From an uncultured Lachnospiraceae bacterium (GTDB taxonomy: Bacteria; Bacillota; Clostridia; Lachnospirales; Lachnospiraceae), in contig CAJUNB010000003.1 in the NCBI GenBank assembly GCA_910587635.1, forward strand, positions 1 to 64,000: a DNA stretch of 64,000 nucleotides. Reading direction: 5' to 3'. Positions 32,638-41,727 of this stretch are shown piece after piece. A program made the position numbers and the translations under genes. The notes below the pieces were generated by a model. That model was not told where the DNA came from. It was given only the letters and a program-made list of their open reading frames with translations, and ran no database searches. The first letter of the stretch is position 1, and each line of letters opens with the position of its first letter.

Positions 32638-35600
32638 ATGAATATCCGGGACTATGAAAAAATATTAGATGCCATACCGGCCACCGGTGTATATGTCATT
32701 CGGGAAGACAATCATGAGATTTTATACTGTAACAGTCAGTTGCAGAAAATCATGCCCCGTGTACAGCTGGGCATGTTCTGTCATGAACTTTTTTCTGACT
32801 TCTGCTGCAATTGTCCTATTTTAACCATTGGCGACAAACAGGAAAGCCGATCTATTGTTTTCGACACTCCTTTTGGTAGGACTGTAGATATCGTAGCCTG
32901 TAGAATGCTCTGGGAAGACTCTGTTCCCGCTTTCGTTATTTCTCTGACTCCACATATAGAATCTGTCGACTCCGTTTATCAGAAAATATTTCAGGTCAAT
33001 CTCACCAGGGACTGTTTCGATGTATTGAAAACTACCCCCGAAGAACGTGCTGCGGGAAATCAGGTGACTTCCTTCACACTTTGGGCTCAGCAATTCGCTG
33101 AAAGCGGTAAAATCCATCCTGACGATGTCCCACGGTTTCTCAATTTTATTCGACTGGAACATTTGAAAGAGGCGTTAGCCAACCACCAAAAATCACTTGT
33201 CTGCAGCTATCGCCGCCGCTCGCCCAACGGGTTTCGATGGAATACACTGGAAGTCCTTCCAGATTCCACTTACACTGACGAAGAACAGACAGTTTTCTTA
33301 TATGTAAAAGATGTCCATGATGTTTTAAAAGACAGTCTGGAACGTGAAGAGACAAATGTACATATGCAGGAGGTCATCCGCATTTTAGGAGAGCAGCGGT
33401 TCTGTGTCTGTATCATTGATCTGCATACGGGAGAGGTCCGCTTTATTCAGGAAGATGGCGGCCTGATCCATGACAATCTCTCTGATGATTTTCCTTTATG
33501 GGATAATATTATCCATTCTCATTTTGTAAATCAGATGCATATGTCCTATCAAAAGGATTTCCTGGAAAAGTTTGCTCTGGAGCAGCTATGCCGGGACAGG
33601 GATAATAATATTCAAAAAACGGAACTGCTTTGTCAATGGTATCACAGGGAAAATGGATACCGGTATGTGTCCGTCTCCGCTTATTTCAGTCAGGAATCCC
33701 CTACAAGAAATTATGCGGTTCTGGCTCTTCAGGATGTAGATGAACGTGTACGGCGGGAACTGGCACTCACAAGACGGGATATGCAGATGGCCGCTATCAT
33801 CAAATCCCGGTTCCATGTCATTATTTCTGTCCATTTGGATAATGATCAGTGCGAACGAATCTGGATTAACGAAGATACCCAACTGCAGAAAGTCATAACA
33901 AACAGTTATAGTGAATATTTTCTGCAAACCCTTTCTTCTGTTGTCAGCCCCGAAGATGCCACTGTTTTCCAAGAAACTCTCAATCCGGAACATTTACGGG
34001 AACAGGCTGACAAAACCCAGGATTATTTTGAAGAAATCTGTCAGTATCGATTAGCAAACGCCCCTGATCAATGGATGGAACAGCACGTTATCTATGTCCG
34101 CACAGAAGACAAAGTGTTGATCAATATTTTAAGCCGGGATATTACAAAAGAAAAGCTGCAGGCAGAAATGCAGCAAAAGGCAGTCCAGGAACAGAATCGT
34201 ATCATAGACAGTCTGAGTAGTATGTTTTTTGCTACTTATTACGGTGATCTGGAGCAGGATCTGCTTCGCAGTGTTACACAATTACAGGAAGTGAAAGACC
34301 TCTTGGGCAGCCAGCCCCGTTATTTAGAAGGATTACGCATTTATGCCGATAAATTTATTCATCCCGCAGACCGGGCAGAATATATGAGAGTTCTCGGCAC
34401 GGAAAATTTGCGTAAGACGTTGAGTCCACAGCATCCTTTTGTCACTGTGGCATATCGCAAATTACCCGGCGATTCAGAATTTGACCCTGATAACTGCGGA
34501 TGGATCCGAGCTACAGCTGTGCTTGCCCAAACCGGAGCGGATGGCAAAGCCAGCTCGATTGTCTATGTGGCACAGGACGTCAGTGAAAGTAAACAAAAAG
34601 AAATGCGCGAGCAGAGGGCACTACAGGCTGCATGTGAAGCCGCCAATCATGCCAGCACTACCAAACGGGATTTCCTTTCCCGCATGAGTCATGATATCCG
34701 TACACCATTGAACGGTATTATGGGCATGCTCAAAATAGCTTCCGATCACATGGAAGATCAGGACAAAGTACGAGATTGTCTCCAAAAAATTACAAATTCC
34801 AGTACCCATCTGCTATCCCTCGTCAATGAAGTGCTGGATATGAGTCAACTGGAATCCGGCAGTATGGACCTGGATATGAAGTCCTTCAATCTCAATGAGC
34901 TGCTTCAGGAAACTGTATCTGCGGTTCTCCCCAACGCACAGGCGAAAAAACTACATCTTTTGACTCATCCCATGGATGTAAAACATGAAAATGTAATCGG
35001 GGATTCCAGACGGCTCACACAAATATTTTTAAATATTCTGGGCAATGCTATTAAATTTACTCAGGAATACGGTACCATCGAAATATCAATCGTAGAAAGG
35101 GATTGCAAAAATTATGGTGCCGTTACTTATGATTTTATCTTTAGAGATAACGGCGTCGGTATGCATGAACAGTTTATTCCCCATATATTTGAGCCTTTCA
35201 GCCGGGCGGAAGATTCCCGTATCAGTCAGATCGCAGGTGTAGGACTCGGTATGACTATTGTCCAGAATCTCGTCCGTATGATGGGAGGAACTGTGAATGT
35301 GGAAAGCTCACCCGGTGAAGGTTCTCAGATCACCGTAACACTCCTTTTGAAATTGTCTAAGCCTATACCGGAAGAGCATAAACCCACTCCAGTACAGCCA
35401 GCTTCCGGAAATGCCCTTTTCCAGGGACGAAGAATTCTACTGGTAGAAGATAATGAAATCAATCGGGAAATTGCTATGGAAATTATCAGTGAAACCGGAG
35501 CTTCTGTTGAGTGTGCCTCCAATGGAAAAAAGGGACTGGAACGCTTTGAAGAAATGCCGGAACGATATTATGACCTGATTTTCATGGATATTCAAATGCC

Positions 35601-35808
35601 TGTAATGAATGGCTACGAAGCTACCCGGGCCATCCGTAAGCTGCCTCGGATCGACGCATCCTCTATTCCGATACTGGCACTGTCCGCAAACACTTTTGCC
35701 GATGATATCATTGCCAGCCGGGAAGCAGGAATGGATGACCATCTGTCCAAACCTTTGGAAGTTCCCCGGCTCCTGGCAAGCTTACGCCATTGGCTTGACG
35801 AAAAATAA
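32638..35808 (+). CDS. Soluble hybrid sensor histidine kinase / response regulator with PAS domains
   Basis: The 1056-residue protein starts with a PAS-like domain (ATGVYVIREDNHEILYCNSQL), followed by several more PAS-like segments in residues 120-650, a HisKA domain with FLSRMSHDIRTPLNGIMGML (His near 685), a HATPase_c domain with DNGVGM and GVGLGMTIV, and a C-terminal receiver with RRILLVEDNE and MDIQMP (Asp near 984). No membrane span is present, so it senses an internal signal. No output domain follows the receiver. It is monocistronic with a terminator and divergent from the aldo/keto reductase. Confidence 0.93.
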   Translation: MNIRDYEKILDAIPATGVYVIREDNHEILYCNSQLQKIMPRVQLGMFCHELFSDFCCNCPILTIGDKQESRSIVFDTPFGRTVDIVACRMLWEDSVPAFVISLTPHIESVDSVYQKIFQVNLTRDCFDVLKTTPEERAAGNQVTSFTLWAQQFAESGKIHPDDVPRFLNFIRLEHLKEALANHQKSLVCSYRRRSPNGFRWNTLEVLPDSTYTDEEQTVFLYVKDVHDVLKDSLEREETNVHMQEVIRILGEQRFCVCIIDLHTGEVRFIQEDGGLIHDNLSDDFPLWDNIIHSHFVNQMHMSYQKDFLEKFALEQLCRDRDNNIQKTELLCQWYHRENGYRYVSVSAYFSQESPTRNYAVLALQDVDERVRRELALTRRDMQMAAIIKSRFHVIISVHLDNDQCERIWINEDTQLQKVITNSYSEYFLQTLSSVVSPEDATVFQETLNPEHLREQADKTQDYFEEICQYRLANAPDQWMEQHVIYVRTEDKVLINILSRDITKEKLQAEMQQKAVQEQNRIIDSLSSMFFATYYGDLEQDLLRSVTQLQEVKDLLGSQPRYLEGLRIYADKFIHPADRAEYMRVLGTENLRKTLSPQHPFVTVAYRKLPGDSEFDPDNCGWIRATAVLAQTGADGKASSIVYVAQDVSESKQKEMREQRALQAACEAANHASTTKRDFLSRMSHDIRTPLNGIMGMLKIASDHMEDQDKVRDCLQKITNSSTHLLSLVNEVLDMSQLESGSMDLDMKSFNLNELLQETVSAVLPNAQAKKLHLLTHPMDVKHENVIGDSRRLTQIFLNILGNAIKFTQEYGTIEISIVERDCKNYGAVTYDFIFRDNGVGMHEQFIPHIFEPFSRAEDSRISQIAGVGLGMTIVQNLVRMMGGTVNVESSPGEGSQITVTLLLKLSKPIPEEHKPTPVQPASGNALFQGRRILLVEDNEINREIAMEIISETGASVECASNGKKGLERFEEMPERYYDLIFMDIQMPVMNGYEATRAIRKLPRIDASSIPILALSANTFADDIIASREAGMDDHLSKPLEVPRLLASLRHWLDEK

Positions 35809-35819
35809 CGAGAATAAAG

Positions 35820-35862
35820 AGGGTGCCCCGTTAATCATTTCATGACTTTTGGGACACCCTTT
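35820..35862. terminator. Bidirectional terminator between the hybrid kinase and the response regulator
   Basis: GGGTGCCCC and GGGACACCC form a nine-base stem with one mismatch, with A- and T-rich flanks on both sides. It can serve the plus-strand kinase and the minus-strand HK/RR operon. Confidence 0.75.
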
Positions 35863-35944
35863 TCAACTTCCTGGATCTTTCACTTATGAGGAACTTGGAT
35901 GCTTTGCGGGATTCTCCGCCTGTGGCGGACCGCGATGTGAAACC

Positions 35945-36637
35945 TTACACTTTGAAACGATATCCTACACCCCAGATTGTCTCGATATACTGTGGCTTTG
36001 CCGTGTCAAACTCTATTTTCTCACGGATCTTTTTAATATGCACAGTGACTGTGGCAATATCTCCAATGGAATCCATATCCCAGATTTCCCGGAACAGTTC
36101 TTCTTTTGTGAAAACATGATTCGGGTGTTCTGCCAGAAATGTGAGAAGATCAAATTCTTTCGTTGTAAAGTTCTTTTCTTCCCCATTTATCATGACCCTA
36201 CGGGCCGTCTTATCTATTCGAATGCCACGAATCTCCACCACATCATTGGCCTGTGTCTGAGAACCCACCAGCCTGTTGTATCGGGACATATGTGCCTTAA
36301 CTCTCGCAACAAGCTCACTGGGACTGAAAGGTTTTGTTATATAGTCATCCGCCCCCAGCCCAAGTCCACGGATTTTATCAATGTCTTCTTTTTTGGCAGA
36401 AACCATCAAAACAGGAATGTCTTTCGTCTTACGTATTCTCCGACACACTTCAAAGCCATCAATACCGGGCAGCATTAAATCCAGAATGACCAAATCAAAA
36501 TCTTCCGCCAGGGCCCTTGCAAGGCCTGTATCCCCTGCATTTTCGATTTCCACTTCAAATTCACTCAATTCCAGATAGTCTTTCTCCAGATCAGCAATGG
36601 CCTCTTCATCTTCAATTATCAATATTCTGCTCATCAT
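35945..36637 (-). CDS. OmpR/PhoB-family response regulator
   Basis: The 230-residue protein has a receiver (ILIIEDEEAIADLEKDYLEL, DLVILDLMLPGIDGF with Asp near 52, LMVSAKKE, GADDYITKPFSP) and a winged-helix DNA-binding domain (EFDLLTFLAEHPNHVFTKEEL; VHIKKIREKI; IWGVGYRFKV). It is the second gene of its operon: the kinase precedes it and overlaps by 26 bases, the reverse of the commoner regulator-first order. A GAGAGG site lies inside the kinase gene. Target genes unknown. Confidence 0.94.
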   Translation of the reverse strand: MMSRILIIEDEEAIADLEKDYLELSEFEVEIENAGDTGLARALAEDFDLVILDLMLPGIDGFEVCRRIRKTKDIPVLMVSAKKEDIDKIRGLGLGADDYITKPFSPSELVARVKAHMSRYNRLVGSQTQANDVVEIRGIRIDKTARRVMINGEEKNFTTKEFDLLTFLAEHPNHVFTKEELFREIWDMDSIGDIATVTVHIKKIREKIEFDTAKPQYIETIWGVGYRFKV

Positions 36638-38108
36638 TTTCTACCTCTCTATATTTCCTGATTACAAAATGCAGGCAGGTACCTTCATTTTCCTTGCTAG
36701 TAGCCCATATATAACCACCGTGATCCTCTATGATTTTCTTTACGATAGAGAGTCCGATACCGCTGCCTCCTTTGGAAGAATTCCGGGAAGCATCCGTACG
36801 ATAAAACCGTTGAAATATATTACTGAGGTCCTTGGCTGCAATTCCCTTTCCATTGTCTTCAATTTCCACCCTGATAGAATCGATTTCGTCTAAGATGCGA
36901 ATATCGATAATGCCCTGCTTCTTATCCATATATTTAATGCAATTGCTGATAATATTGTTCACTACCCGTTTTAACTGTTCCGGATCCGCAATAATTCTCA
37001 CTTCAGGGCCTACCAGATTCGAATAATTCAATCGGATATTTTCGGACTCCAGTTCCAGCCCCACTTCCTCCACACAGTCCCGGAAATATTCATTTACATT
37101 AATTCTGTGAAAATTATACGGGATTCGATTGGAATCAATACCGGAATAAAAAGTCAGTTCATTGATAAGCCGGTCCATATCATTTGCTTTGTTGTATATA
37201 GTCCGCACATATTTGGTCATTTTTTCCGGTGTATCCGCCACACCATCCATCAAGCCTTCCACATAGCCTTTGATAGCAGTTATCGGCGTTTTCAAATCAT
37301 GAGAAATATTGCTGATCAGTTCCTTATTCTGCTTCTCTCCCTCCACTTTTTCTTCCGTGGACTCCTTTAACCGTAGTCTCATATCCTCATAGTTGCGAAA
37401 GAGATCTCCAAACTCTCCCTTTTCTTCTGTAGTAAGAGAATAGTCCAAATTACCTTCTGCTATTTTCTGCATTGCTGTATTTAAATTTCTGACCGGTACA
37501 AAAACACCTTTATGAATCCACTGTGTCAACATGCAGGCTGTAAACAGAAGAATGAGGGCAATGGCAATCATCATATCCAGTAAAAACGATCTGGAAAACT
37601 GCACATTGATCGGTGTGACAATGAATACACTTCCTTCTGACCCGTCTCTAAATGTAAAATCCGCCTGTTTGACAAGTTTTTGGAGCCGATTATAATAATA
37701 CCCTGTATCCGGTCCGGTACTGTGCCCATAGGAAGGCAGATTGGCAAAAATCCGATTGGCCGCATTCAAATTTCCTGTATAATATAAACTGTCTTCTTTT
37801 CTGACGATAATATAAGACGCTTTCTTACTGGCTTCGTCATTCAGAAATGACAGATATCCCATATCCTCTAATTTTTCAGAAGACTGATCAATCACTGACA
37901 GCAACTGATGAAACAGTTCTGCTGTCTGCTCTCCGCTCGTCTGAATGGAATTGGAAAGCATCTCATAATCTACTGTTTCAAATCCATATTCTCTCTGTAA
38001 CGTATGGGTCATATACGTACCGATACTCAGATAGGCAATTCCTGTCAACACAAGAGGCAGAATTACCATCGTAGCAAAGGTAATAAATAATCTCGTTCTT
38101 AGTTTCAT
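36612..38108 (-). CDS. Membrane sensor histidine kinase
   Basis: The 498-residue protein has two membrane segments (about 8-30 and 170-195) with a 140-residue extracellular sensor domain, a HAMP domain, a HisKA domain with ISNISHDLKTPITAIKGYVEG (His near 268) and HATPase_c with DNGKGI and SKGGSGIGLSIV. It pairs with the response regulator it overlaps. I start it at the ATG at 38108 with AGAGG upstream; the open frame extends to 38294 but crosses the promoter and the leader repeat. Confidence 0.93.
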   Translation of the reverse strand: MKLRTRLFITFATMVILPLVLTGIAYLSIGTYMTHTLQREYGFETVDYEMLSNSIQTSGEQTAELFHQLLSVIDQSSEKLEDMGYLSFLNDEASKKASYIIVRKEDSLYYTGNLNAANRIFANLPSYGHSTGPDTGYYYNRLQKLVKQADFTFRDGSEGSVFIVTPINVQFSRSFLLDMMIAIALILLFTACMLTQWIHKGVFVPVRNLNTAMQKIAEGNLDYSLTTEEKGEFGDLFRNYEDMRLRLKESTEEKVEGEKQNKELISNISHDLKTPITAIKGYVEGLMDGVADTPEKMTKYVRTIYNKANDMDRLINELTFYSGIDSNRIPYNFHRINVNEYFRDCVEEVGLELESENIRLNYSNLVGPEVRIIADPEQLKRVVNNIISNCIKYMDKKQGIIDIRILDEIDSIRVEIEDNGKGIAAKDLSNIFQRFYRTDASRNSSKGGSGIGLSIVKKIIEDHGGYIWATSKENEGTCLHFVIRKYREVENDEQNIDN

Positions 38109-38163
38109 AAAGAGCCTCTGGTTTTCTATCTTTATGGCTTCGCGCTGGATTCTCTTGTTTTCC

Positions 38164-38188
38164 GCGCTGCCCATTCGGAAAACCTTCG
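38164..38188 (-). repeat. 25-bp leader element, copy B
   Basis: GCGCTGCCCATT...GGAAAACCTTCG differs at one position from 11470-11494. It lies between the extended -10 at 38212-38220 and the kinase start, so it is in the transcribed leader. Confidence 0.65.
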
Positions 38189-38211
38189 TTTTTCTCATTA
38201 CTTTCGCGTAC

Positions 38212-38220
38212 ATTATACCA
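38212..38220 (-). promoter_or_regulatory. Extended -10 promoter of the HK/RR operon
   Basis: Minus-strand TGGTATAAT with a weak -35 (ATGAAA). The leader is about 100 bases and contains the repeated 25-bp element. Confidence 0.55.
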
Positions 38221-38279
38221 TGTTCCTGATTAGTTTTCATAAAACCGCTATGATTTAATTCTAAAATCTTTATAAATAT

Positions 38280-38325
38280 TTGACAATTGCTCAAAAATAT
38301 ACTATTTTATATATATAAAAATAGT
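38280..38325 (+). promoter_or_regulatory. perR promoter with overlapping operator-like palindrome
   Basis: TTGACA (38280-38285), 17 bases, TATTTT (38303-38308). The -10 box lies within the palindrome ACTATTTT-ATATATATA-AAAATAGT (38301-38325), an AT-rich dyad of the type bound by Fur/PerR proteins, consistent with autorepression. Confidence 0.65.
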
Positions 38326-38352
38326 AATCATTTCTATTATTGAGGAGAATTT

Positions 38353-38751
38353 ATGGCTTTAAAATACAGCAAACAAAGAGAAGCAATCAAAGAATTTCTA
38401 TGTACAAGAAAAGATCATCCCACAGCAGACAATGTTTATATGGAAGTCCGAAAAGAATTTCCCAACATCAGTCTTGGCACTGTCTACCGAAACCTGACAT
38501 TGTTGGCGGAACTCGGGGAAATTGCCAGAATCAATGTGGGAGATGGCACCGACCATTTTGACCCGAATACGTCTTTGCACTATCACTTTATATGTAAAGG
38601 CTGCGGATGTGTACAGGATCTGGATATTGACAACATCGTGAGTATCAATGAAATGGCATCCCAGAGTTTTGACGGAGAGATCAGTGGCAGTGTCACTTAT
38701 TTTTATGGTTTATGTGGGAAATGCAGGAAAATGCAGACGCAAACCAGTTGA
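38353..38751 (+). CDS. perR: PerR-type Fur-family repressor
   Basis: The 132-residue protein has the Fur-family winged helix (HPTADNVYMEVRKEFPNISLGTVYRNL) and metal sites: HFD and HYHF in the middle and two CxxC zinc pairs (CKGC, CGKC). Asp in the DHFD segment and the following histidines match the PerR regulatory iron site. It represses peroxide-defence genes until iron-catalysed histidine oxidation. GAGGAG precedes the ATG. The reverse rubrerythrin gene follows at 90 bases, a common PerR target. Confidence 0.9.
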   Translation: MALKYSKQREAIKEFLCTRKDHPTADNVYMEVRKEFPNISLGTVYRNLTLLAELGEIARINVGDGTDHFDPNTSLHYHFICKGCGCVQDLDIDNIVSINEMASQSFDGEISGSVTYFYGLCGKCRKMQTQTS

Positions 38752-38840
38752 TTTATCTCTCTTAAGGAAGGAATAAAAAAATCTGTTTATGGAAATCCTT
38801 TTACTGACATGAAATATATGGAAGAAAAGGAGAGCTGTTT

Positions 38841-39380
38841 ATGAAATATGTATGTCAGGTATGCGGATATGTACATGAAGGAGACAAACCCCCGGAAAGA
38901 TGTCCGGTTTGTAATGCGCCCACCGAAAAATTCACCGCCCAAACTTCCGGTGAAAGCTGGGCTACAGAACATGTGGTAGGAATTGCCAAGGGAGTCAGCG
39001 AGGATATTATGGCTGATCTGCGTGCAAATTTTAACGGAGAATGTTCAGAAGTCGGTATGTATCTCGCCATGGCCAGAGTTGCACACAGAGAAGGCTATCC
39101 TGAAATCGGACTATACTGGGAAAAAGCTGCCTGGGAAGAGGCAGAGCATGCTGCAAAATTTGCTGAACTCTTAGGGGAAGTTGTAACAGATTCCACTGAA
39201 AAGAATCTGAAAATGAGAGTGGATGCAGAGCACGGTGCCACCGGCGGAAAATTTGATCTGGCAAAACGGGCAAAAGCTGCCAATCTGGATGCTATTCATG
39301 ATACTGTTCATGAAATGGCAAAAGATGAGGCAAGGCATGGAAAAGCTTTTGCAGGACTTTTGAAGAGATATTTTGGATAA
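38841..39380 (+). CDS. Reverse rubrerythrin (N-terminal rubredoxin, C-terminal diiron ferritin-like)
   Basis: The 179-residue protein has the rubredoxin module first (YVCQVCGYVHEGDKPPERC, CPVC) and the ferritin-like diiron domain second (NFNGECSEVGMYLAMARVAH, WEEAEHAAKFAELLG, AKDEARHGKAF). This reversed order is that of the clostridial peroxide- and oxygen-detoxifying reverse rubrerythrins. It lies behind perR, probably in one transcript, and is followed by a strong terminator. It is distinct from the canonical rubrerythrin at 24992. Confidence 0.93.
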   Translation: MKYVCQVCGYVHEGDKPPERCPVCNAPTEKFTAQTSGESWATEHVVGIAKGVSEDIMADLRANFNGECSEVGMYLAMARVAHREGYPEIGLYWEKAAWEEAEHAAKFAELLGEVVTDSTEKNLKMRVDAEHGATGGKFDLAKRAKAANLDAIHDTVHEMAKDEARHGKAFAGLLKRYFG

Positions 39381-39395
39381 AAAATTTCGTCCAGG

Positions 39396-39424
39396 TAAAA
39401 AATCCCGCAATGCGGGATTTTTTA
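39396..39424 (+). terminator. Terminator of perR-reverse rubrerythrin operon
   Basis: AAAAATCCCGCA and TGCGGGATTTTT form a near-perfect stem with a minimal loop and a T tail. Confidence 0.9.
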
Positions 39425-39484
39425 TCTTGAGCGAAATCGATATGCCCTCCTTGTCTATTGTCGGGCACATCCAATGAAATAAAT

Positions 39485-40180
39485 TTATTTTGAAAGCAAA
39501 AGCATTTTGTTCCTTTCTGCAAATAACAATTCTATTTTCGAACACCATTCCCGTACCCCGGGCATATCTCCTGTATCAAATGATGTTCTGAGCTGCTCCA
39601 GCCCGCTCATAATCATCTCTTCCTGTGTCATCACTGCCTGAGTGGACATGGGATCAGAATATCGGATCGTCTCTGATAATTTTTTTAACGCGATTCCTGT
39701 CTCCGGGTCTGTATTTCTATGCAGAAGTATTTCTATATCTGCCTGAACACCTTTCATGGAAATTACATTTCTCTTTGTGTCTGCACTTGCACTTTGAATT
39801 GTGTTTTTCACCATTATGGCCGCAAGGCTGGCCGCAATCAGAGCACAGAGCAAAACAGTCTGAACAGCAATAGCCACCTTAATATCTGCTCGATCCCGGT
39901 AGATCATAAATGCAATACTGGATATCAGTTCGGCCAGCAAAAAGAATATGGATATCATACCAAGAGGAACACCAAAAAACGCCGATTTCAAGCCATTACT
40001 TTTTATAATACTAAATATACAGGTAATATGTATCACATAGGCTGCCAGCATAAATCCATAACTCACCCAAAAAACTGTATTCCAATCCTTAAATAACAGA
40101 AATACCGATATGCTATAAGCAGTAAAGATAACGATATAAATCAGAGCCAGTATCCAGTCATTTTTCTTTTTTTGTTCCAT
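39485..40180 (-). CDS. Conserved membrane protein of unknown function
   Basis: I do not recognise this 231-residue protein. It has four membrane segments (about 9-28, 35-58, 70-90 and 103-122) and then a soluble C-terminal helical domain of about 110 residues with many charged residues. There is no signal peptide, Cys cluster or known catalytic motif. GGAGG precedes the ATG. It is divergent from luxS and convergent with the reverse rubrerythrin gene. The membrane-plus-helical layout would fit a sensor or envelope protein, but this is only a guess. Confidence 0.6.
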   Translation of the reverse strand: MEQKKKNDWILALIYIVIFTAYSISVFLLFKDWNTVFWVSYGFMLAAYVIHITCIFSIIKSNGLKSAFFGVPLGMISIFFLLAELISSIAFMIYRDRADIKVAIAVQTVLLCALIAASLAAIMVKNTIQSASADTKRNVISMKGVQADIEILLHRNTDPETGIALKKLSETIRYSDPMSTQAVMTQEEMIMSGLEQLRTSFDTGDMPGVREWCSKIELLFAERNKMLLLSK

Positions 40181-40269
40181 ACCTAAAACCTCCTGCTTTC
40201 CTGTATTATATTATATACTATCCCTTTCATATCGTCTATATAATTCAAAATGCCAGATTATACCCTGCA

Positions 40270-40298
40270 TTGACTTTTCCACTTCCTTTTTCTATAAT
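40270..40298 (+). promoter_or_regulatory. Sigma-A promoter of luxS-mtnN
   Basis: TTGACT (40270-40275), 17-base spacer, TATAAT (40293-40298). Transcription should start near 40305. Confidence 0.8.
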
Positions 40299-40329
40299 AA
40301 TGATATCATATAAAACAGGAGATATAAAA

Positions 40330-40818
40330 ATGGAAAAAATTGCAAGTTTCACCATTGACCACATTAAATTACAGCCCGGCATTTATGTATCCAGAAAAGA
40401 TACGTTTGGGAACGCCACAATCACTACCTTTGATCTGCGTATGACATCCCCCAACGATGAGCCTTGCATGAATACAGCGGAAATGCATACATTGGAACAT
40501 CTCTGCGCTACCTATGCCAGAAATGATGAAACATGGAAGGACAAGATCGTTTACTTTGGCCCCATGGGCTGCCGCACTGGATGTTACCTGTTGATGGCAG
40601 GCGATCTGGATTCCAAAGACATTGTTCCATTCATTACGGGTATGTTTGAATTCGTTCGTGACTTCGAAGGAGACCTTCCGGGAGCTGCCCCGATAGACTG
40701 TGGCAATTATCTCGATCATAATGTGGATATGGCCAAATATGTAGCGAACCGTTATCTCGAAAATACATTATATCATATTGATGAAGCGCATTTGGTATAT
40801 CCCGAAAGAGACGAGTGA
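40330..40818 (+). CDS. luxS: S-ribosylhomocysteine lyase LuxS
   Basis: The 162-residue enzyme has the LuxS iron site HTLEH near residue 57 and the catalytic cysteine segment GPMGCRTGCYL near 80. It splits S-ribosylhomocysteine to homocysteine and DPD, the precursor of autoinducer-2. I start it at the ATG at 40330 with an AGGAG site; the frame extends 60 bases upstream across the promoter. It is followed at 14 bases by mtnN, giving the full two-step route from SAH. Confidence 0.96.
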   Translation: MEKIASFTIDHIKLQPGIYVSRKDTFGNATITTFDLRMTSPNDEPCMNTAEMHTLEHLCATYARNDETWKDKIVYFGPMGCRTGCYLLMAGDLDSKDIVPFITGMFEFVRDFEGDLPGAAPIDCGNYLDHNVDMAKYVANRYLENTLYHIDEAHLVYPERDE

Positions 40819-40832
40819 GAAGGGAGTTTCCT

Positions 40833-41540
40833 ATGAATAAGATCGGAATTATCGGCGCTATGGAAATAGAGCTGGAAACTTTGAAAAGTCATATGCAGAT
40901 TACAAATACACTGGAAAAAGCTTCCATGAGTTTTCTGGAAGGAACTTTGAATCATACGCCTGTCGTTATCGTTAAAAGTGGTATCGGAAAAGTAAACGCC
41001 GGCATGTGTGTACAGATTTTGGTTGATATTTTTCATGTGACTCATATTATCAACACAGGGATTGCAGGCTCTCTGAACGCAGTTATCGATATCGGAGATA
41101 TCGTTCTTTCCACAGATGCCCTCTATCACGATGTAGATGCCACCGGTTTCGGCTATCCCATCGGAGAGATTCCTCAGCTCGGGACGCTCTCTTTCCAGGC
41201 AGATTCTCAGATGATTGCCCTTGCCAAATCTTCCTGCGAAGCAGTTAATCCTGATATCAAAGTATTTCAGGGCCGGATCGTTACCGGAGATCAATTTGTC
41301 TCCAGTCCTTCGGTCAAAGACAATATTTTGAGAAACTTCCCTGGAAGTTTCTGTACCGAAATGGAGGGCGCAGCCATCGCTCACGCATCCTGGCTGAATC
41401 ACATTCCATTTATCATTATTCGGGCAATCTCCGACAAAGCAGATGACAGCGCCCACATGGACTATCCAGCTTTTGAGAAGGCAGCTGCAGAGCATTCTGC
41501 AAAACTTGTGGAACATATGGTGGAGCGGATTGTGGATTGA
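40833..41540 (+). CDS. mtnN: 5'-methylthioadenosine/S-adenosylhomocysteine nucleosidase
   Basis: The 235-residue enzyme has MTAN features: IGIIGAMEIELETL at the start, NTGIAGSLN, the active-site FCTEMEGAAIAH segment and RAISDKADDSAHMDY near the end with catalytic Asp. It cleaves adenine from SAH and methylthioadenosine, providing the substrate for LuxS. The ATG at 40833 has AAGGGAG upstream; the frame's upstream start overlaps luxS. It ends the operon before a strong terminator. Confidence 0.95.
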   Translation: MNKIGIIGAMEIELETLKSHMQITNTLEKASMSFLEGTLNHTPVVIVKSGIGKVNAGMCVQILVDIFHVTHIINTGIAGSLNAVIDIGDIVLSTDALYHDVDATGFGYPIGEIPQLGTLSFQADSQMIALAKSSCEAVNPDIKVFQGRIVTGDQFVSSPSVKDNILRNFPGSFCTEMEGAAIAHASWLNHIPFIIIRAISDKADDSAHMDYPAFEKAAAEHSAKLVEHMVERIVD

Positions 41541-41596
41541 GAATAAATTTATTTCTGTATATAAAATATCCGTATTTATTATTATCTGCTAGTATT

Positions 41597-41627
41597 AAGG
41601 CCAGCGTATCGAACGCTGGCCTTTTTT
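41597..41627 (+). terminator. Terminator of luxS-mtnN
   Basis: AAGGCCAGCGT and ACGCTGGCCTT form an 11-base stem with a five-base loop and a six-T tail. The following 100 bases to kdgK are AT-rich with no gene. Confidence 0.92.
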
Positions 41628-41727
41628 GGTTGCTCATCCTTATTTCTTACAACGAACGCATAAATGAATTTTTTAATATTGTATTTTTAAAAAAGTTCTT
41701 TTTTCGGTACTAAAACTTATTAAAGAC

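Noticed and set aside
36612..38294. An HK starting 62 codons earlier at 38294
   Set aside because: That region holds the promoter and the repeated leader element; the ATG at 38108 begins with a typical kinase N terminus.
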